64,000 bases of DNA from Atopococcus tabaci DSM 17538 (GCF_000429585.1 NZ_AUCD01000002.1:1-64000), one strand, 5' to 3'; positions 40,048 to 49,580 are shown, numbered from the stretch's first letter. Numbers and translations: made by a program. Notes: generated from the sequence alone by a model not told the origin.

Positions 40048-40123
40048 GATTGATAAACGCGGTTTATCGATTTAACTTCCTCTTTTTTCTTACTTTTCCC
40101 ATTGATAAACACTGTTTATCAAT
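40048..40123. repeat. Two TGATAAAC palindromes in the spacer
   Basis: ATTGATAAAC-GCG-GTTTATCGAT (40049-40071) and ATTGATAAACACTGTTTATCAAT (40101-40123) are near-identical palindromes about 52 bases apart with a T-rich spacer. They resemble in layout, but not in sequence, the ACAAAGAA clusters. They could be operators or short dispersed repeats. Confidence 0.5.
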
Positions 40124-40164
40124 CTCTATGCCTCTCCATTTCAACGATTCAGATTCATAAATGG

Positions 40165-40203
40165 AAAAAGGCATCCGCTCTCAACAAAGCGGATGCCTTC
40201 TTT
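40165..40203 (-). terminator. Terminator after pepF (first copy)
   Basis: AAGGCATCCGCT pairs with AGCGGATGCCTT around an eight-base loop. Reading left, a short T run follows. Confidence 0.75.
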
Positions 40204-42006
40204 TTATATTTGTTCAGTCAATGCGATGATGCGGTCTACGGTTTCGTCCAAGTAGTGGATGGTGTCATCCAATGGTTTGGATGTGGTGATGTCCACTCCC
40301 GCAACTGCAGCGGCTTCGACCGGTTCTTTTTGGTCGCCGAGTTTCAGGAATTCCAACCAATTTTCGACCATCGGCTGGCCTTCTTCTTTCAGTTTCAAAA
40401 ATGCCTGGGTGGCAATCGTCAATCCGGCTGAATACGTGTACGGATACAAGCCCATGTAATAATGCGGTTGGCGCATCCAAGTGAGCTCGGCTCCTGGATT
40501 GATTTCCACGTCTTCTCCCCAAAACTGTTCCAACACACCCCGTTTAAGTTCACTTAATTTCGCGGCATCGAACCCTTTGCCTGCATCCACCAAGCGGTAC
40601 ACTTCGCGCTGGTACGCTGCTTCGAGCAGGTGGGTCACGAAGTTGTGGAAATAGGTATTGGAAATCATCTTCGTCAATGCGAATCGTTCTTGGCGCGGAT
40701 CGTCGCTCTTGCGCTGCAAGTAGTCCGTCAACAGCAATTCATTGAACGTGGAGGGCGCTTCGATCAAATACAAGGACGGGTTGGACCCCAAAATCGAGTT
40801 GTTCTCGTTGGTCAAAATACCCTGTCCGGCGTGGCCGAGTTCATGAATCAAGGTATATACATCAGACAACTGATTGGTCCAGGACATCAAGATGTACGGA
40901 TGCGTGTCATAAGTGGTCGAGCAGAATCCGCCGGTTGATTTTCCAACGTTTTGCACGAAATCCACCCAGCGTTCCGGATAAGCTTTCATGATGCGGTCGG
41001 TGTAGTCGTCTCCCAAGCTGCTTACCGCATCCGCCACGATGTCTTTGGATTCTTCAATGGTCACCGGCATGGAATAGTCGGTGTCCAAGTCGATTTTCAA
41101 ATCGGCGTACGTGATTTTGTCCAAGCTGTGCACTTCTTTCAAGTGAGCGGCGTATTTGCGCATCACCGGCGCCAAGTCGGACATGATGATGTCGATCTGC
41201 CGGTTATAAAGTTCTTGGTCCACTTCCTGCCCGTACAACAAGTAATCGATGACAGAGTCGAAACCGCGCATTGTGGCCATCGTTTTCTCGTATTGGATTT
41301 GAGTGTAATACGTTGTCGCGACCACGTTTTGGTATTGACGGAGTACAGCGGAAAATTTGTCGAAAGCTGCGCGGCGGATGTCTGCATCCGGGTGGAACGC
41401 GTAATAGTCTTCATACAACACAAAGCTCAATGGATAATCTTTTCCGTCCACTGTGAAGGTACCAAAGTCCATGTCCGCCAATTTTGCCTGGTCGTAAATG
41501 GATTCTGGTGCAGAAAGAACCGGGCTCAATTGTGCCAATGCTTTTTCCACCGCCGGGTCCAAGCGGATATCTTTGTTCTTCTTGATGTGGCGGATATATG
41601 GAGCCAGTCTTGGTTCACTTTGAGCCGCTTCATCCAATGTGTTTGTGTCCACTGACATCAATTCGGTATCGAAAAAAGACAGTTGGGTGGCCAATTCAGC
41701 CGATACGTTTTGCATGTACCGGGACAATTCTATGTAATCGGAATTGGTCAAGTCCGTGCTTGCCGGCAAATAGGCGTATTGGTTGGTCCGTTGGAAAACG
41801 GTCATGATGGATTCAAATTCGGTCAATGCTCCCAAAACGATGGACGTGGATGACAAGTTTCCTTCGTATTTCTTGGAAAATTGCTCGACATCTTGTTTCA
41901 ATTGGTCGACCGCCTGTTGGAACTCTTCGCGTGTCTGATACAACGCGCTTAAATCCCATGTCAGCTGTTCTTGCACTTCTGAACGTTTTTTTAGTTCTTC
42001 TTGCAT
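40204..42006 (-). CDS. pepF: Oligoendopeptidase F (copy 1)
   Basis: A cytosolic M3 zinc peptidase that cuts peptides of roughly 7-17 residues. The 600 residues include the zinc motif HELGH (388-392) with the downstream EAPSTFNELLL glutamate region, and the PepF-typical N-terminal helical domain. ATG 42006 has GAGGAG upstream; the longer open frame to 42261 is not supported by an RBS. A close paralogue lies at 55199-57007, with most motifs shared. Confidence 0.94.
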   Translation of the reverse strand: MQEELKKRSEVQEQLTWDLSALYQTREEFQQAVDQLKQDVEQFSKKYEGNLSSTSIVLGALTEFESIMTVFQRTNQYAYLPASTDLTNSDYIELSRYMQNVSAELATQLSFFDTELMSVDTNTLDEAAQSEPRLAPYIRHIKKNKDIRLDPAVEKALAQLSPVLSAPESIYDQAKLADMDFGTFTVDGKDYPLSFVLYEDYYAFHPDADIRRAAFDKFSAVLRQYQNVVATTYYTQIQYEKTMATMRGFDSVIDYLLYGQEVDQELYNRQIDIIMSDLAPVMRKYAAHLKEVHSLDKITYADLKIDLDTDYSMPVTIEESKDIVADAVSSLGDDYTDRIMKAYPERWVDFVQNVGKSTGGFCSTTYDTHPYILMSWTNQLSDVYTLIHELGHAGQGILTNENNSILGSNPSLYLIEAPSTFNELLLTDYLQRKSDDPRQERFALTKMISNTYFHNFVTHLLEAAYQREVYRLVDAGKGFDAAKLSELKRGVLEQFWGEDVEINPGAELTWMRQPHYYMGLYPYTYSAGLTIATQAFLKLKEEGQPMVENWLEFLKLGDQKEPVEAAAVAGVDITTSKPLDDTIHYLDETVDRIIALTEQI

Positions 42007-42148
42007 CCTGGTAATCGCTCCTCTTTTTCTTCGTATTTTTTCATCTGTTTCTAATGACCAGTATAGCACTTTCCGTCGAAAAACGAACCGGTTTCTTGCA
42101 TAAAAAAATCCATCGATCCGTGAAGCAGGCGAATCAATGGATGAAATC

Positions 42149-43546
42149 TTAATTTTTGTCGTAAATGCGTTGGGGTTCCCGTGATTTCTTTTGGGTTTCT
42201 TCCGGCATTGGTTCAATGATTTTGTAATAGAGAGACCGAATGAAATACGCACACAGCACAACTGAAGTCAGTTCTGACGCGGGATACGCCCACCACACCA
42301 TCGACACGTTCCCTGTCAGCGAGAAGAGATATGCCAACGGAACCAGCACAATCAGCTGTCGTATCAGCGATACCATCAGACTGGTCATGCCTTTTCCAAA
42401 TGCCTGGAAAGCGGCTGTCATGACGATGCTGAAGCCGGCAAACACATACCCCAGGCTGATGATGCGCACTGCCGGAACTCCAATCGCCAACATGTCTCCC
42501 GATGCATTGAACAACTTGAGCAACGACTCCGGAAACAATTGGAAAATCAGGAGCCCCGCTGTCATGATCCCTGTGGCATAAATCGAGCAGACACGAAGGA
42601 TTTGAATCAAACGGTTTTTGTTCTGCGCCCCATAATTGTACGCCACAACAGGAATCATGCCGTTATTCAATCCGAAAATCGGCATAAACACAAAACTTTG
42701 CAAGCGGGTGTATGCTCCGTAGACCGCCGTCGCGCTGGCAGAAAATTGAAGCAAGATGTTGTTTAATGCAAATGTGGTCACCGACATCACAGAACTCATG
42801 ACCATGGACGGAATCCCGACAGAGTAAATGCCTTTAACGGTTTCCCATTTGGGACGGAATTTGCGGAAACGAAGCGTGACTTCTGTATTCTTTTTGCGAT
42901 TGAAATAAAACGCCAGCGACGCTGCGGAAATCTGGGCGATAACAGTGGCTATGGCCGCCCCTCTGACACCCAGCTGGGGCATCCCGAACAAGCCAAAAAT
43001 CAAAATGGGGTCCAGGACAATATTGAACAGTGCGCCGGCTCCCTGCGTGATCATGGTATAAAATGTTCGCCCGGTAGCCTGCAGCATCCGTTCAAACGTG
43101 AACTGGAAAAACTTTCCCATCGAAAAACACATGACAATGGTCAGATACTCTATCCCATGCCGCAGGATTTCCGGGTCGTTGGTTTGTGATTCAAAAAAGG
43201 GTACCACAACCGTCAATCCGAAAACCAAAAAAACCAAGTAATGAATCAGCGATAAAAACACGCCGTGGATGGCGGCATCATTGGCATCTGCAAACCTCTT
43301 TTCGCCAAGCCGTCTGGACAGTAGAGCGTTCATCCCTACACCAGAGCCCACTTGCACGGCAATCATCAAATGTTGAATGGGAAACGCCAAGGTCACCGCC
43401 GTCAGCGCTTTTTCGCTGATTTGCGCCACAAAAATGCTGTCGATAATATTGTACAATGATTGAACCAACATAGAAATCATCAAAGGGAAAGACACAGTGA
43501 GAATCAATCGATTGACCGGCATGGTTCCCATCTTATTTTCCTGCAT
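42149..43546 (-). CDS. MATE family efflux transporter (copy 1)
   Basis: A 465-residue cation-coupled multidrug exporter with twelve predicted membrane helices in two MatE halves. The start MGTMPVNRLILTVSFPLMISMLVQSLYNIIDS and the FGLNNGMIPVVAYNYGA repeat are typical of the MepA/NorM-like subgroup. GGGTGGGGGG lies before the ATG. It lies downstream of the ridA-patB-M20 operon and is closely related to the MATE gene at 46724-48109, so the two flank that operon. Confidence 0.9.
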   Translation of the reverse strand: MQENKMGTMPVNRLILTVSFPLMISMLVQSLYNIIDSIFVAQISEKALTAVTLAFPIQHLMIAVQVGSGVGMNALLSRRLGEKRFADANDAAIHGVFLSLIHYLVFLVFGLTVVVPFFESQTNDPEILRHGIEYLTIVMCFSMGKFFQFTFERMLQATGRTFYTMITQGAGALFNIVLDPILIFGLFGMPQLGVRGAAIATVIAQISAASLAFYFNRKKNTEVTLRFRKFRPKWETVKGIYSVGIPSMVMSSVMSVTTFALNNILLQFSASATAVYGAYTRLQSFVFMPIFGLNNGMIPVVAYNYGAQNKNRLIQILRVCSIYATGIMTAGLLIFQLFPESLLKLFNASGDMLAIGVPAVRIISLGYVFAGFSIVMTAAFQAFGKGMTSLMVSLIRQLIVLVPLAYLFSLTGNVSMVWWAYPASELTSVVLCAYFIRSLYYKIIEPMPEETQKKSREPQRIYDKN

Positions 43547-43650
43547 AATCCCCCCACCCCTTCTTTCCTCCCATTATCGTGATTTTCCTCGCAACGGTCA
43601 ATTGGAAGGGATTTATCCAAAGAAATATTTTTCTGCCCGCACACAAAAAG

Positions 43651-43672
43651 CTCCCCGTGCATTCACGGGGAG
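43651..43672 (-). terminator. Terminator after the M20 gene
   Basis: CTCCCCGTG pairs with CACGGGGAG, followed reading left by a CTTTTTG tract. It ends the ridA-patB-M20 transcript. Confidence 0.85.
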
Positions 43673-43678
43673 AGAAAG

Positions 43679-44893
43679 TTAATTTGTTTCATTCAAGAAG
43701 TCGACCGCAAACTTCGCAGCTGCGATCACACCGTAAATCAATGCCGCATCGTCCACGTCGAAGTATTCGTTGTGGTGTTCTGCGCCGCTTCCGTAAGTCT
43801 CGTTACCGACACCCACAAACGAGAAGCAGATGGGCGCAAGTTTAGCGTAGGCCGAGAAAGATTCCGAAGCAAACCATTGCACGCCTTCCACCAAGGATCC
43901 CGGCAGCGCCTCCTGGATACTGTTTTGAGCGATTTCCGCCAAGCGGTTGTCATTGATGACCGGCTGCGCCAACGGTTTAAAGTTTTCCCCAAATGTGACG
44001 GTGCATCCGTGGGCTTTGGCAGTGTGTTCCGCCACCGACTTGACGATTTCCATCGACTTTTCCCCTTCAGGAACATCGAAGTACCGCAAAGACCCTTCAA
44101 TATCCACTTTGTCAGGAATCACATTCCACGTGGAACCGGCTTGGAATTTAGTCAGTCCCAACGTGACCGTTTTGGTGACATCCACTTGGTTGGCCCACGC
44201 GTTGGTCAGGCCGTTCAATATTTGAGTGGCCGCAAAAATCGGGTTGACGGACAAATCGGGACGCGAGCCGTGGCCGCCTTTTCCATGCACCGAAAAATCT
44301 ACACGTGTCGACCCCGCCATACGCGGTCCGGCGTCCACACAAATTTTCCCCGTTTCCATAAACGAAGCCAAGTGGTTGCCGTAGACGGCATCCAACCCTT
44401 TATCCCTCAAGTGGTCCACCATCGCATCGATGCCCGAATTGATTTCTTCGCCTTCTTCGAAAATGAAGTAGATTTTTCCGCTGAGTTGGTCCTTCAAGTC
44501 CGACAAGATTTTTATGGTGGTCAATACAATCGACATATGGCCGTCGTGACCACAGGCATGCATCACACCTGGGTTTTGGGAAATGTAGGCTCTTTTTTTG
44601 GACAGATTGCGCGGCTGCTCCTCAATCGGCAATGCGTCGATGTCCGTCCGGATTCCCAAAGTTTTTCCGGGTTTCCCGGTATCCAATAAGGCCGTGAATC
44701 CGGTGCTTCCCGGCACTTCTTCAATTTCCAAGCCCAGTTTGGCTGTTTCATTTTTTAAGTACTTGGATGTTTCCACCTCTTCGCCGCTGAGTTCCGGCCG
44801 TTCGTGTAAATAGCCGCGGCGTTCGATGGTCTCTTGTTCCAATGCGTTTGCTTTTTCCACAATCTGTTCAGTGAGTTGTGCGGTGGTGATCAT
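43679..44893 (-). CDS. M20 family metallo-amidohydrolase (aminoacylase-like)
   Basis: A 404-residue dinuclear metal hydrolase that removes acyl groups from amino acids or opens related amides. The metal motif HACGHDGHM (C114, H116) and the catalytic FEEGEE (145-150) are visible, as is the dimerisation lid with GKGGHGSRP. It belongs to the AbgB/IAA-amino acid hydrolase/N-acyl-L-amino acid amidohydrolase branch. AAGGAGG precedes the ATG, 90 bases after patB. With PatB and RidA it suggests deacylation of N-acyl cysteine conjugates; this is inferred from context. Confidence 0.88.
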   Translation of the reverse strand: MITTAQLTEQIVEKANALEQETIERRGYLHERPELSGEEVETSKYLKNETAKLGLEIEEVPGSTGFTALLDTGKPGKTLGIRTDIDALPIEEQPRNLSKKRAYISQNPGVMHACGHDGHMSIVLTTIKILSDLKDQLSGKIYFIFEEGEEINSGIDAMVDHLRDKGLDAVYGNHLASFMETGKICVDAGPRMAGSTRVDFSVHGKGGHGSRPDLSVNPIFAATQILNGLTNAWANQVDVTKTVTLGLTKFQAGSTWNVIPDKVDIEGSLRYFDVPEGEKSMEIVKSVAEHTAKAHGCTVTFGENFKPLAQPVINDNRLAEIAQNSIQEALPGSLVEGVQWFASESFSAYAKLAPICFSFVGVGNETYGSGAEHHNEYFDVDDAALIYGVIAAAKFAVDFLNETN

Positions 44894-44983
44894 CCTGTTT
44901 CCTCCTTGAAATGGCTTGCTTTAGAAAGGTTCTTCCAGTATAACACAGTTTATTTCTTCCGAGAAAAACCGGCGGATGATTTC

Positions 44984-46174
44984 CTAGCGAGCCTCCCGTT
45001 TCTTCAACGCAGCCACGAGGCGTTCAAGCGCTTCTTCCAAGGCATCTGTCGGAAGAGCGATATTAATGCGTTCATACCCGCTGCCTTCTTTTCCGAAAAT
45101 GTAGCCTTCATCGGTGAAAAACTCTGCTTCCATGTGGAGGAATTCTTCTAATTCCTCGTCCGTCATACCCAATTCTCTGAAATCCAACCACTGCACATAC
45201 GTTCCTTCAATTTTTGGCGCTTTGATTTTCGGGTATTCTTTCTTGAAAAATTCGTGGACCAATCGTTGGTTCCGGTCGAGCACGACCAGCAATTCATCCA
45301 GCCAGGCTTCTGATTTGGTGTAGGCCAATTCACAGCCTTTATACCCCAGCGCCCCAATCATGTCGTTGCGCACTTCCTGCAGGGATTGGACAAACGTTTC
45401 CCGCAGACCTTCATCTTGAATAAAAATGTTGGAGGTTGCCAATCCGGCCAGGTTAAAGGTTTTGGACGGTGCCGTGCAGGTGATTAACCGCTTGGACAAC
45501 TCTTCGTTTACCGTTGCCAGAACGGTGTGCTCGTATCCCGGCATGATCAAGTCGTACCACACTTCATCGGACACGACATACAAGCCATGTTTCACGCAAA
45601 TTTCTGCCAGCTTTTCCAATTCTTCTTCGGTCCACACTCTGCCGACCGGATTATGCGGGCTGCAGAAAATCAACAGTTTGTTTTCAGGTTCTGCCGCTGC
45701 CTGTTCGAACGCTTCAAAGTCAATGGTGTAATAGCCGTTGTCATTGAGCAGTGGCACGTTGACTTCTTCCCGCTTGTTGTCAGAGATGGCTTGACCAAAC
45801 GGATAGTAGACCGGACGGAAAACGATGACACCGTCTCCCGGTTTCGTCAATGAGCGGATGACGCTGTAGATAGCGGTCACCACTCCGGGCGTGTGGACGA
45901 GCCAATCTTTTTCGACCTGCCAGCCGTGCCGCTTCTCCTGCCATTCCACCACCGCATCCAAAAAAGAGGCATATGGGATGGTGTAGCCCAGGACAGCCTC
46001 GTCCAAGTAAGCCTTCAACCCTTCCATGACTTCCGGAGGATTCTTAAACTCCATATCGGCCACCGACAACGGAATGACGTCATCCGAAACATCCGGATTC
46101 CATCCATACATCTGTTCCCACTTAGCCGCCCCGGTGTTTTTGCGGTTGACACGTGTTTCAAAGTCGTAATTCAC
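44984..46174 (-). CDS. patB: PatB/MalY-type cystathionine beta-lyase (C-S lyase)
   Basis: A fold-type I PLP enzyme of 396 residues that splits C-S bonds of cysteine conjugates to a thiol, pyruvate and ammonia. The PLP lysine is K238 in TAPSKTFNLAGL. IPLSVADMEFKNPPEV, the FCSPHNPVGRVW cofactor stretch and SDEVWYDLI are also present. The start is a GTG at 46174 with AGGAGG upstream. It lies 24 bases after ridA. RidA-type proteins remove the 2-aminoacrylate this reaction releases. Confidence 0.9.
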   Translation of the reverse strand: MNYDFETRVNRKNTGAAKWEQMYGWNPDVSDDVIPLSVADMEFKNPPEVMEGLKAYLDEAVLGYTIPYASFLDAVVEWQEKRHGWQVEKDWLVHTPGVVTAIYSVIRSLTKPGDGVIVFRPVYYPFGQAISDNKREEVNVPLLNDNGYYTIDFEAFEQAAAEPENKLLIFCSPHNPVGRVWTEEELEKLAEICVKHGLYVVSDEVWYDLIMPGYEHTVLATVNEELSKRLITCTAPSKTFNLAGLATSNIFIQDEGLRETFVQSLQEVRNDMIGALGYKGCELAYTKSEAWLDELLVVLDRNQRLVHEFFKKEYPKIKAPKIEGTYVQWLDFRELGMTDEELEEFLHMEAEFFTDEGYIFGKEGSGYERINIALPTDALEEALERLVAALKKREAR

Positions 46175-46198
46175 ACTGTTTCCTCCTGTTCGGTTGGT

Positions 46199-46585
46199 TT
46201 ATTCAACGGCGACGGCTTCGATTTCCACCAATGCTCCTGCCGGCAGAGCTGCCACCTGGTATGCCGCGCGTGCGGGATACGGTTCGGCAAAAAAGGTGCT
46301 GTACACCTCGTTCATTCCTGCAAAATCATTTATGTCATTCAACAAAACCGTTGTTTTCACCACGTTTGACAAGTCCATTCCCGCTTCCTTCAAAATAAAC
46401 TCGAGGTTTTTCAAGGATTGGGTGGTTTGTTCCCGGATGGTCTCCCCGGTGATCTTTCCTGCTTGTGCGTCAATCGGCAGCTGCCCCGAAACATAAACGG
46501 TGCGCCCCGCTTTGACGGCCTGTGAATACGGGCCGATAGCCGCGGGCGCTTTTTCAGCGCGGATTTCTTTTTTGTCAGTCATCAT
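46199..46585 (-). CDS. ridA: RidA family enamine/imine deaminase
   Basis: A 128-residue trimeric enzyme that hydrolyses reactive 2-aminoacrylate and related imines. Conserved features include [21 protein letters not shown], the YPARAAYQV arginine and [18 protein letters not shown] precedes tandem ATG codons at 46585; a longer upstream frame lacks an RBS. It is first in the operon with patB and the M20 gene. Confidence 0.93.
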   Translation of the reverse strand: MMTDKKEIRAEKAPAAIGPYSQAVKAGRTVYVSGQLPIDAQAGKITGETIREQTTQSLKNLEFILKEAGMDLSNVVKTTVLLNDINDFAGMNEVYSTFFAEPYPARAAYQVAALPAGALVEIEAVAVE

Positions 46586-46682
46586 GTAACATCCTTTCTT
46601 TTGTTTTTCCTTTTCAGTATAGCGTATTCCCACAAGTTTTTCTTCCTTCACCCGGCACCCCTTCTGTTTGAGGCATCAAAAA

Positions 46683-46715
46683 ATCCGTCTGGCCTGACGG
46701 GCAGGCAAGACGGAT
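46683..46715 (-). terminator. Terminator after the second MATE gene
   Basis: ATCCGTCTTGCCTG pairs with a CAGGCCAGACGGAT arm with one mismatch, followed reading left by TTTTTT. Confidence 0.8.
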
Positions 46716-46723
46716 AAGAAAAT

Positions 46724-48109
46724 TTATTTTTTGATCGTGACAGGCATTTCCACATTCAACTCCTCAGGAAGCTGGCTGATGACGCGTTTATGGAGCATCC
46801 GGATGAAGTACACACAGAGTGCGGTTGCGACCAGTTCGGCTGCCGGATACGACCACCAAACCGCCTGGATGTTCCCGGTGAGTGAGAAGAGATACGCCAG
46901 AGGAACCAACACCACCAATTGACGGGTGACGGACACCGACAAACTCAACATCCCTTTTCCAAAAGCCTGGTAGATCGTGCTCGCCAGGATGTTGAAGCCG
47001 GCCAGGACAAAACAGAGGCTGATGGTTCGGATGGCCGGAACGCCGATGGCCATCATCTCAGACGACGCGTTGAACAAGGACAACAGCTGAACCGGGAACA
47101 CTTGGAAAATCACCAATCCCATCAGCATGACTCCCATCGCGTATATGATGGACAACTTCATTGCTTCCAGTATCCGCTGTTTCTTTTTGGCACCGTAATT
47201 GTACGAAAGAATCGGAATGATCCCGTTCGTCAATCCGAAAACCGGCATAAACACGAAACTTTGCAGTTTGTAATAGACACCGAATACCGCTGTCGCCGTC
47301 GAACTGAATTGGATGAGAATCATGTTCAGGGAGAACGTCGTCACCGATGAAATGGACGTCATCACAATGGACGGGACCCCTACGGAATAGATTTCCCGGA
47401 TGATGGACTTTTGCGGGCGGAATCCGCGGAAATCCATCTGTAGGTCGGGGTTCTTTTTCGCATTGAGGTACATCGCCAGACCGGCAGCCACACCTTGTCC
47501 GATGACCGTAGCCCAGGCGGCACCGGCCACCCCCATCCGCGGCAGCCCAAACCATCCGAAAATCAAAATCGGGTCGAGGACAATATTGATGACCGCGCCC
47601 AATCCTTGCGTCCACATTGAGTAAATTGTGCGTCCGGTCGACTGCAGCAGCCGTTCATACGTCACTTGGAAAAATTGACCGAGAGAAAAAGCCATGACAA
47701 TGGACAAATAGCTGATGCCGCTGCGGACAATTTCCGGGTCACTGGTTTGAGCCAGAAAGAATGGACGAACAATTGTCAAGGACAATACGAGGAACAATAT
47801 GTAGTGGACAACCGCCAGAAACACTCCATTGAGCGCTGTTTTATTGGCTTCAACAAATTTCTTTTCACCGAGATTACGGGAAAGCAGTGCATTCATCCCC
47901 ACTCCTGTACCGACCATGACGGCAATCATCAAATTCTGAATCGGAAAGGCAAGTGAAACAGCCGTCAGCGCTTCTTCACCCAGCTGGGCCACAAACATAC
48001 TGTCCACAATGTTATATAAAGACTGAATCACCATCGAAATCATCATCGGCAACGACATAGATAGGATGAGTTTGTTTATCGGGAGTGTTCCCATTTTGTT
48101 TTCGGTCAT
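46724..48109 (-). CDS. MATE family efflux transporter (copy 2)
   Basis: A 461-residue exporter paralogous to the MATE at 42149-43546. The N-terminal MGTLPINKLILSMSLPMMISMVIQSLYNIVDS and FGLTNGIIPILSYNYGA align residue by residue with copy 1. ATG 48109 has GGAAGGAG upstream; the longer open frame begins inside the promoter and is not used. A strong promoter and an early terminator lie upstream, so expression may depend on antitermination. Confidence 0.9.
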   Translation of the reverse strand: MTENKMGTLPINKLILSMSLPMMISMVIQSLYNIVDSMFVAQLGEEALTAVSLAFPIQNLMIAVMVGTGVGMNALLSRNLGEKKFVEANKTALNGVFLAVVHYILFLVLSLTIVRPFFLAQTSDPEIVRSGISYLSIVMAFSLGQFFQVTYERLLQSTGRTIYSMWTQGLGAVINIVLDPILIFGWFGLPRMGVAGAAWATVIGQGVAAGLAMYLNAKKNPDLQMDFRGFRPQKSIIREIYSVGVPSIVMTSISSVTTFSLNMILIQFSSTATAVFGVYYKLQSFVFMPVFGLTNGIIPILSYNYGAKKKQRILEAMKLSIIYAMGVMLMGLVIFQVFPVQLLSLFNASSEMMAIGVPAIRTISLCFVLAGFNILASTIYQAFGKGMLSLSVSVTRQLVVLVPLAYLFSLTGNIQAVWWSYPAAELVATALCVYFIRMLHKRVISQLPEELNVEMPVTIKK

Positions 48110-48148
48110 CGCTTTCCCGTCTCCTTCCATTCTTTTCATTTTAGATAC

Positions 48149-48226
48149 AAAAAAAGCACCGCAAGCGGTGTGTAACGGTTTACAACGCGTCCAGAATATT
48201 ATAATCTTCTTTCCCCTGCCAGTCAA
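48149..48226 (-). promoter_or_regulatory. MATE copy 2 promoter and early terminator
   Basis: TTGACT (48221-48226), a 17-base spacer and TATAAT (48198-48203) form a near-perfect promoter. About 30 bases after the expected start, CACCGC pairs with GCGGTG (48157-48170) and a TTTTTTT run follows (48149-48155). This intrinsic terminator lies before the RBS and ATG, so most transcripts would stop unless it is relieved. Confidence 0.7.
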
Positions 48227-48246
48227 TCAGATTTTACAGCAAAAAA

Positions 48247-48288
48247 CGCTCATACTCTCTTTTGAGGTGTCTGAGAGAGTATGAGCGG
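48247..48288 (-). terminator. Terminator after the cupin gene
   Basis: CGCTCATACTCTCT pairs perfectly with AGAGAGTATGAGCG around a 13-base loop, then TTTTTT. It separates the cupin gene from the MATE promoter. Confidence 0.85.
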
Positions 48289-48296
48289 CGGTCGAT

Positions 48297-48734
48297 TCAT
48301 TCTTTATCTGTGTCTTTCGGCAGCGGCTCTTCCAAAGCTTCTGCTTTTGTTTTATGAATCGTACCCGGATCATATTCTGGTCCTGAATAAATGGTGTACA
48401 GGTCCAAAGGGGTATCTCCGGTATTGATGATATTATGCCATGTGTTCATCGGAATAAAAATGGCTGTGTCTTTCATCAAGGTCCGTTCAAAACTGATTTC
48501 GTCTTTTTCCGCTCCCATCCGGCACAATCCCATACCTTCTTCAATCAAAATAAACTGATCCGCCTGCCGGTGCACTTCCAGCCCCGCTTCTTCATGTGGA
48601 GCGATGGACATCGCGATCAACTGCATGTTCTCTCCGGTCCAAATGGTGGTCCGGTAATGTTTGTTTTTTTCGATCATCGCGTTCAAATCAACAACATATG
48701 GCTTCTTGTCGTATGTGTTATTTTCTTTCGCCAT
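48297..48734 (-). CDS. Cupin-domain protein
   Basis: A 145-residue single-domain cupin. Motif 1 is LEVHRQADQFILIEEG and motif 2 is FIPMNTWHNIINTG, giving His-Gln-Glu-His-like metal ligands. Similar small proteins are annotated as mannose-6-phosphate isomerase-like, but the reaction is unknown. AAAGGAGGAG precedes the ATG. It is monocistronic. Confidence 0.82.
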   Translation of the reverse strand: MAKENNTYDKKPYVVDLNAMIEKNKHYRTTIWTGENMQLIAMSIAPHEEAGLEVHRQADQFILIEEGMGLCRMGAEKDEISFERTLMKDTAIFIPMNTWHNIINTGDTPLDLYTIYSGPEYDPGTIHKTKAEALEEPLPKDTDKE

Positions 48735-48914
48735 GCGGTTCTCCTCCTTTGTCTGTCCGCTTTCTCCCGTTGCAGTGGACTGTTCCGATAACTCCTACGT
48801 CTTCATTATACAAGAAAGCGGATTCAAAACCAATTATCTACGAGTGCTTTTTGTTAGGTTCCTCTTCTTTTTTTGTATAAGATGAGAACAAAGTTGCATT
48901 GGAGGTAGACATAA

Positions 48915-49459
48915 ATGTTGACGAATTTTTCTAACAGAGACGCGCGCTTTGCCAAGATTTATCATTGGATTGGCATTGCGTTTGTGTGTATCGTTTCTGT
49001 TCCATTACATTTTCTGTATGAATGGTCGGGCGAACTCCCGGCTGCTGGCTTGTTCGCTCCCATCAATGAAAGTATCTGGGAGCACTTGAAACTTGTCTTT
49101 TGGCCGTTGCTGTTGTGGTGGGGAATCGGGTATGTTCTTTTCAAAAACAGCAAAAATCTCTCCCGCTACAAATGGTTTACGGCAGCTGCGGTATCTGATT
49201 TTTGAGCATGGCCGTCATCGTCGCCTGGTACTATACATGGACAGGCGGGTTTCATATCGAGTCCCCGGTCATTGACATCGGCTCATTATTCATTGCGGTA
49301 CCGATCGGTCAGTTGGTGGCCATCCATGTTTACCGGGTTGTGGAACCACGAATGATCTATTTGATTTTAGCCGGCGCGTTCTTCGTGGTATTTGCCGGTA
49401 TGTTTTTCCTGTTCACATTTTTCGCTCCTGATTTCCCGATTTTTATCCCTCCAACTTAA
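48915..49459 (+). pseudogene. DUF6512 membrane protein with one frameshift
   Basis: Two adjacent frames together give a membrane protein of about 180 residues. The first has HWIGIAFVCIVSVPLHFLYEW and PINESIWEHLKLVFWP, the DUF6512 hallmark; the second continues MAVIVAWYYTWTGGFH and ends PTFI-like (FPIFIPPT). The break lies near 49195-49200 before a TTTTTG run and is repaired by one extra base. GGAGGT precedes the ATG. Either a dead gene or a sequencing slip. Confidence 0.75.
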
Positions 49460-49580
49460 GGAGAGGGACCGGTTTTCACAGAATGGTTATAGAAATTTTA
49501 ACGTTTCTTTGATATACTCGCCTCTGGATTGTTAATTTGTTACAAACAGCATTTATTTTTTGACAAGTGAGGCTTCCCAT

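Noticed and set aside
42007-42261. N-terminal extension of pepF copy 1
   Set aside because: No RBS at the upstream start and no match to the normal PepF N-terminus, while ATG 42006 has GAGGAG.
43772-44689. 305-codon plus-strand open frame opposite the M20 gene
   Set aside because: It mirrors a gene with intact metal-binding motifs and has no RBS or domain.
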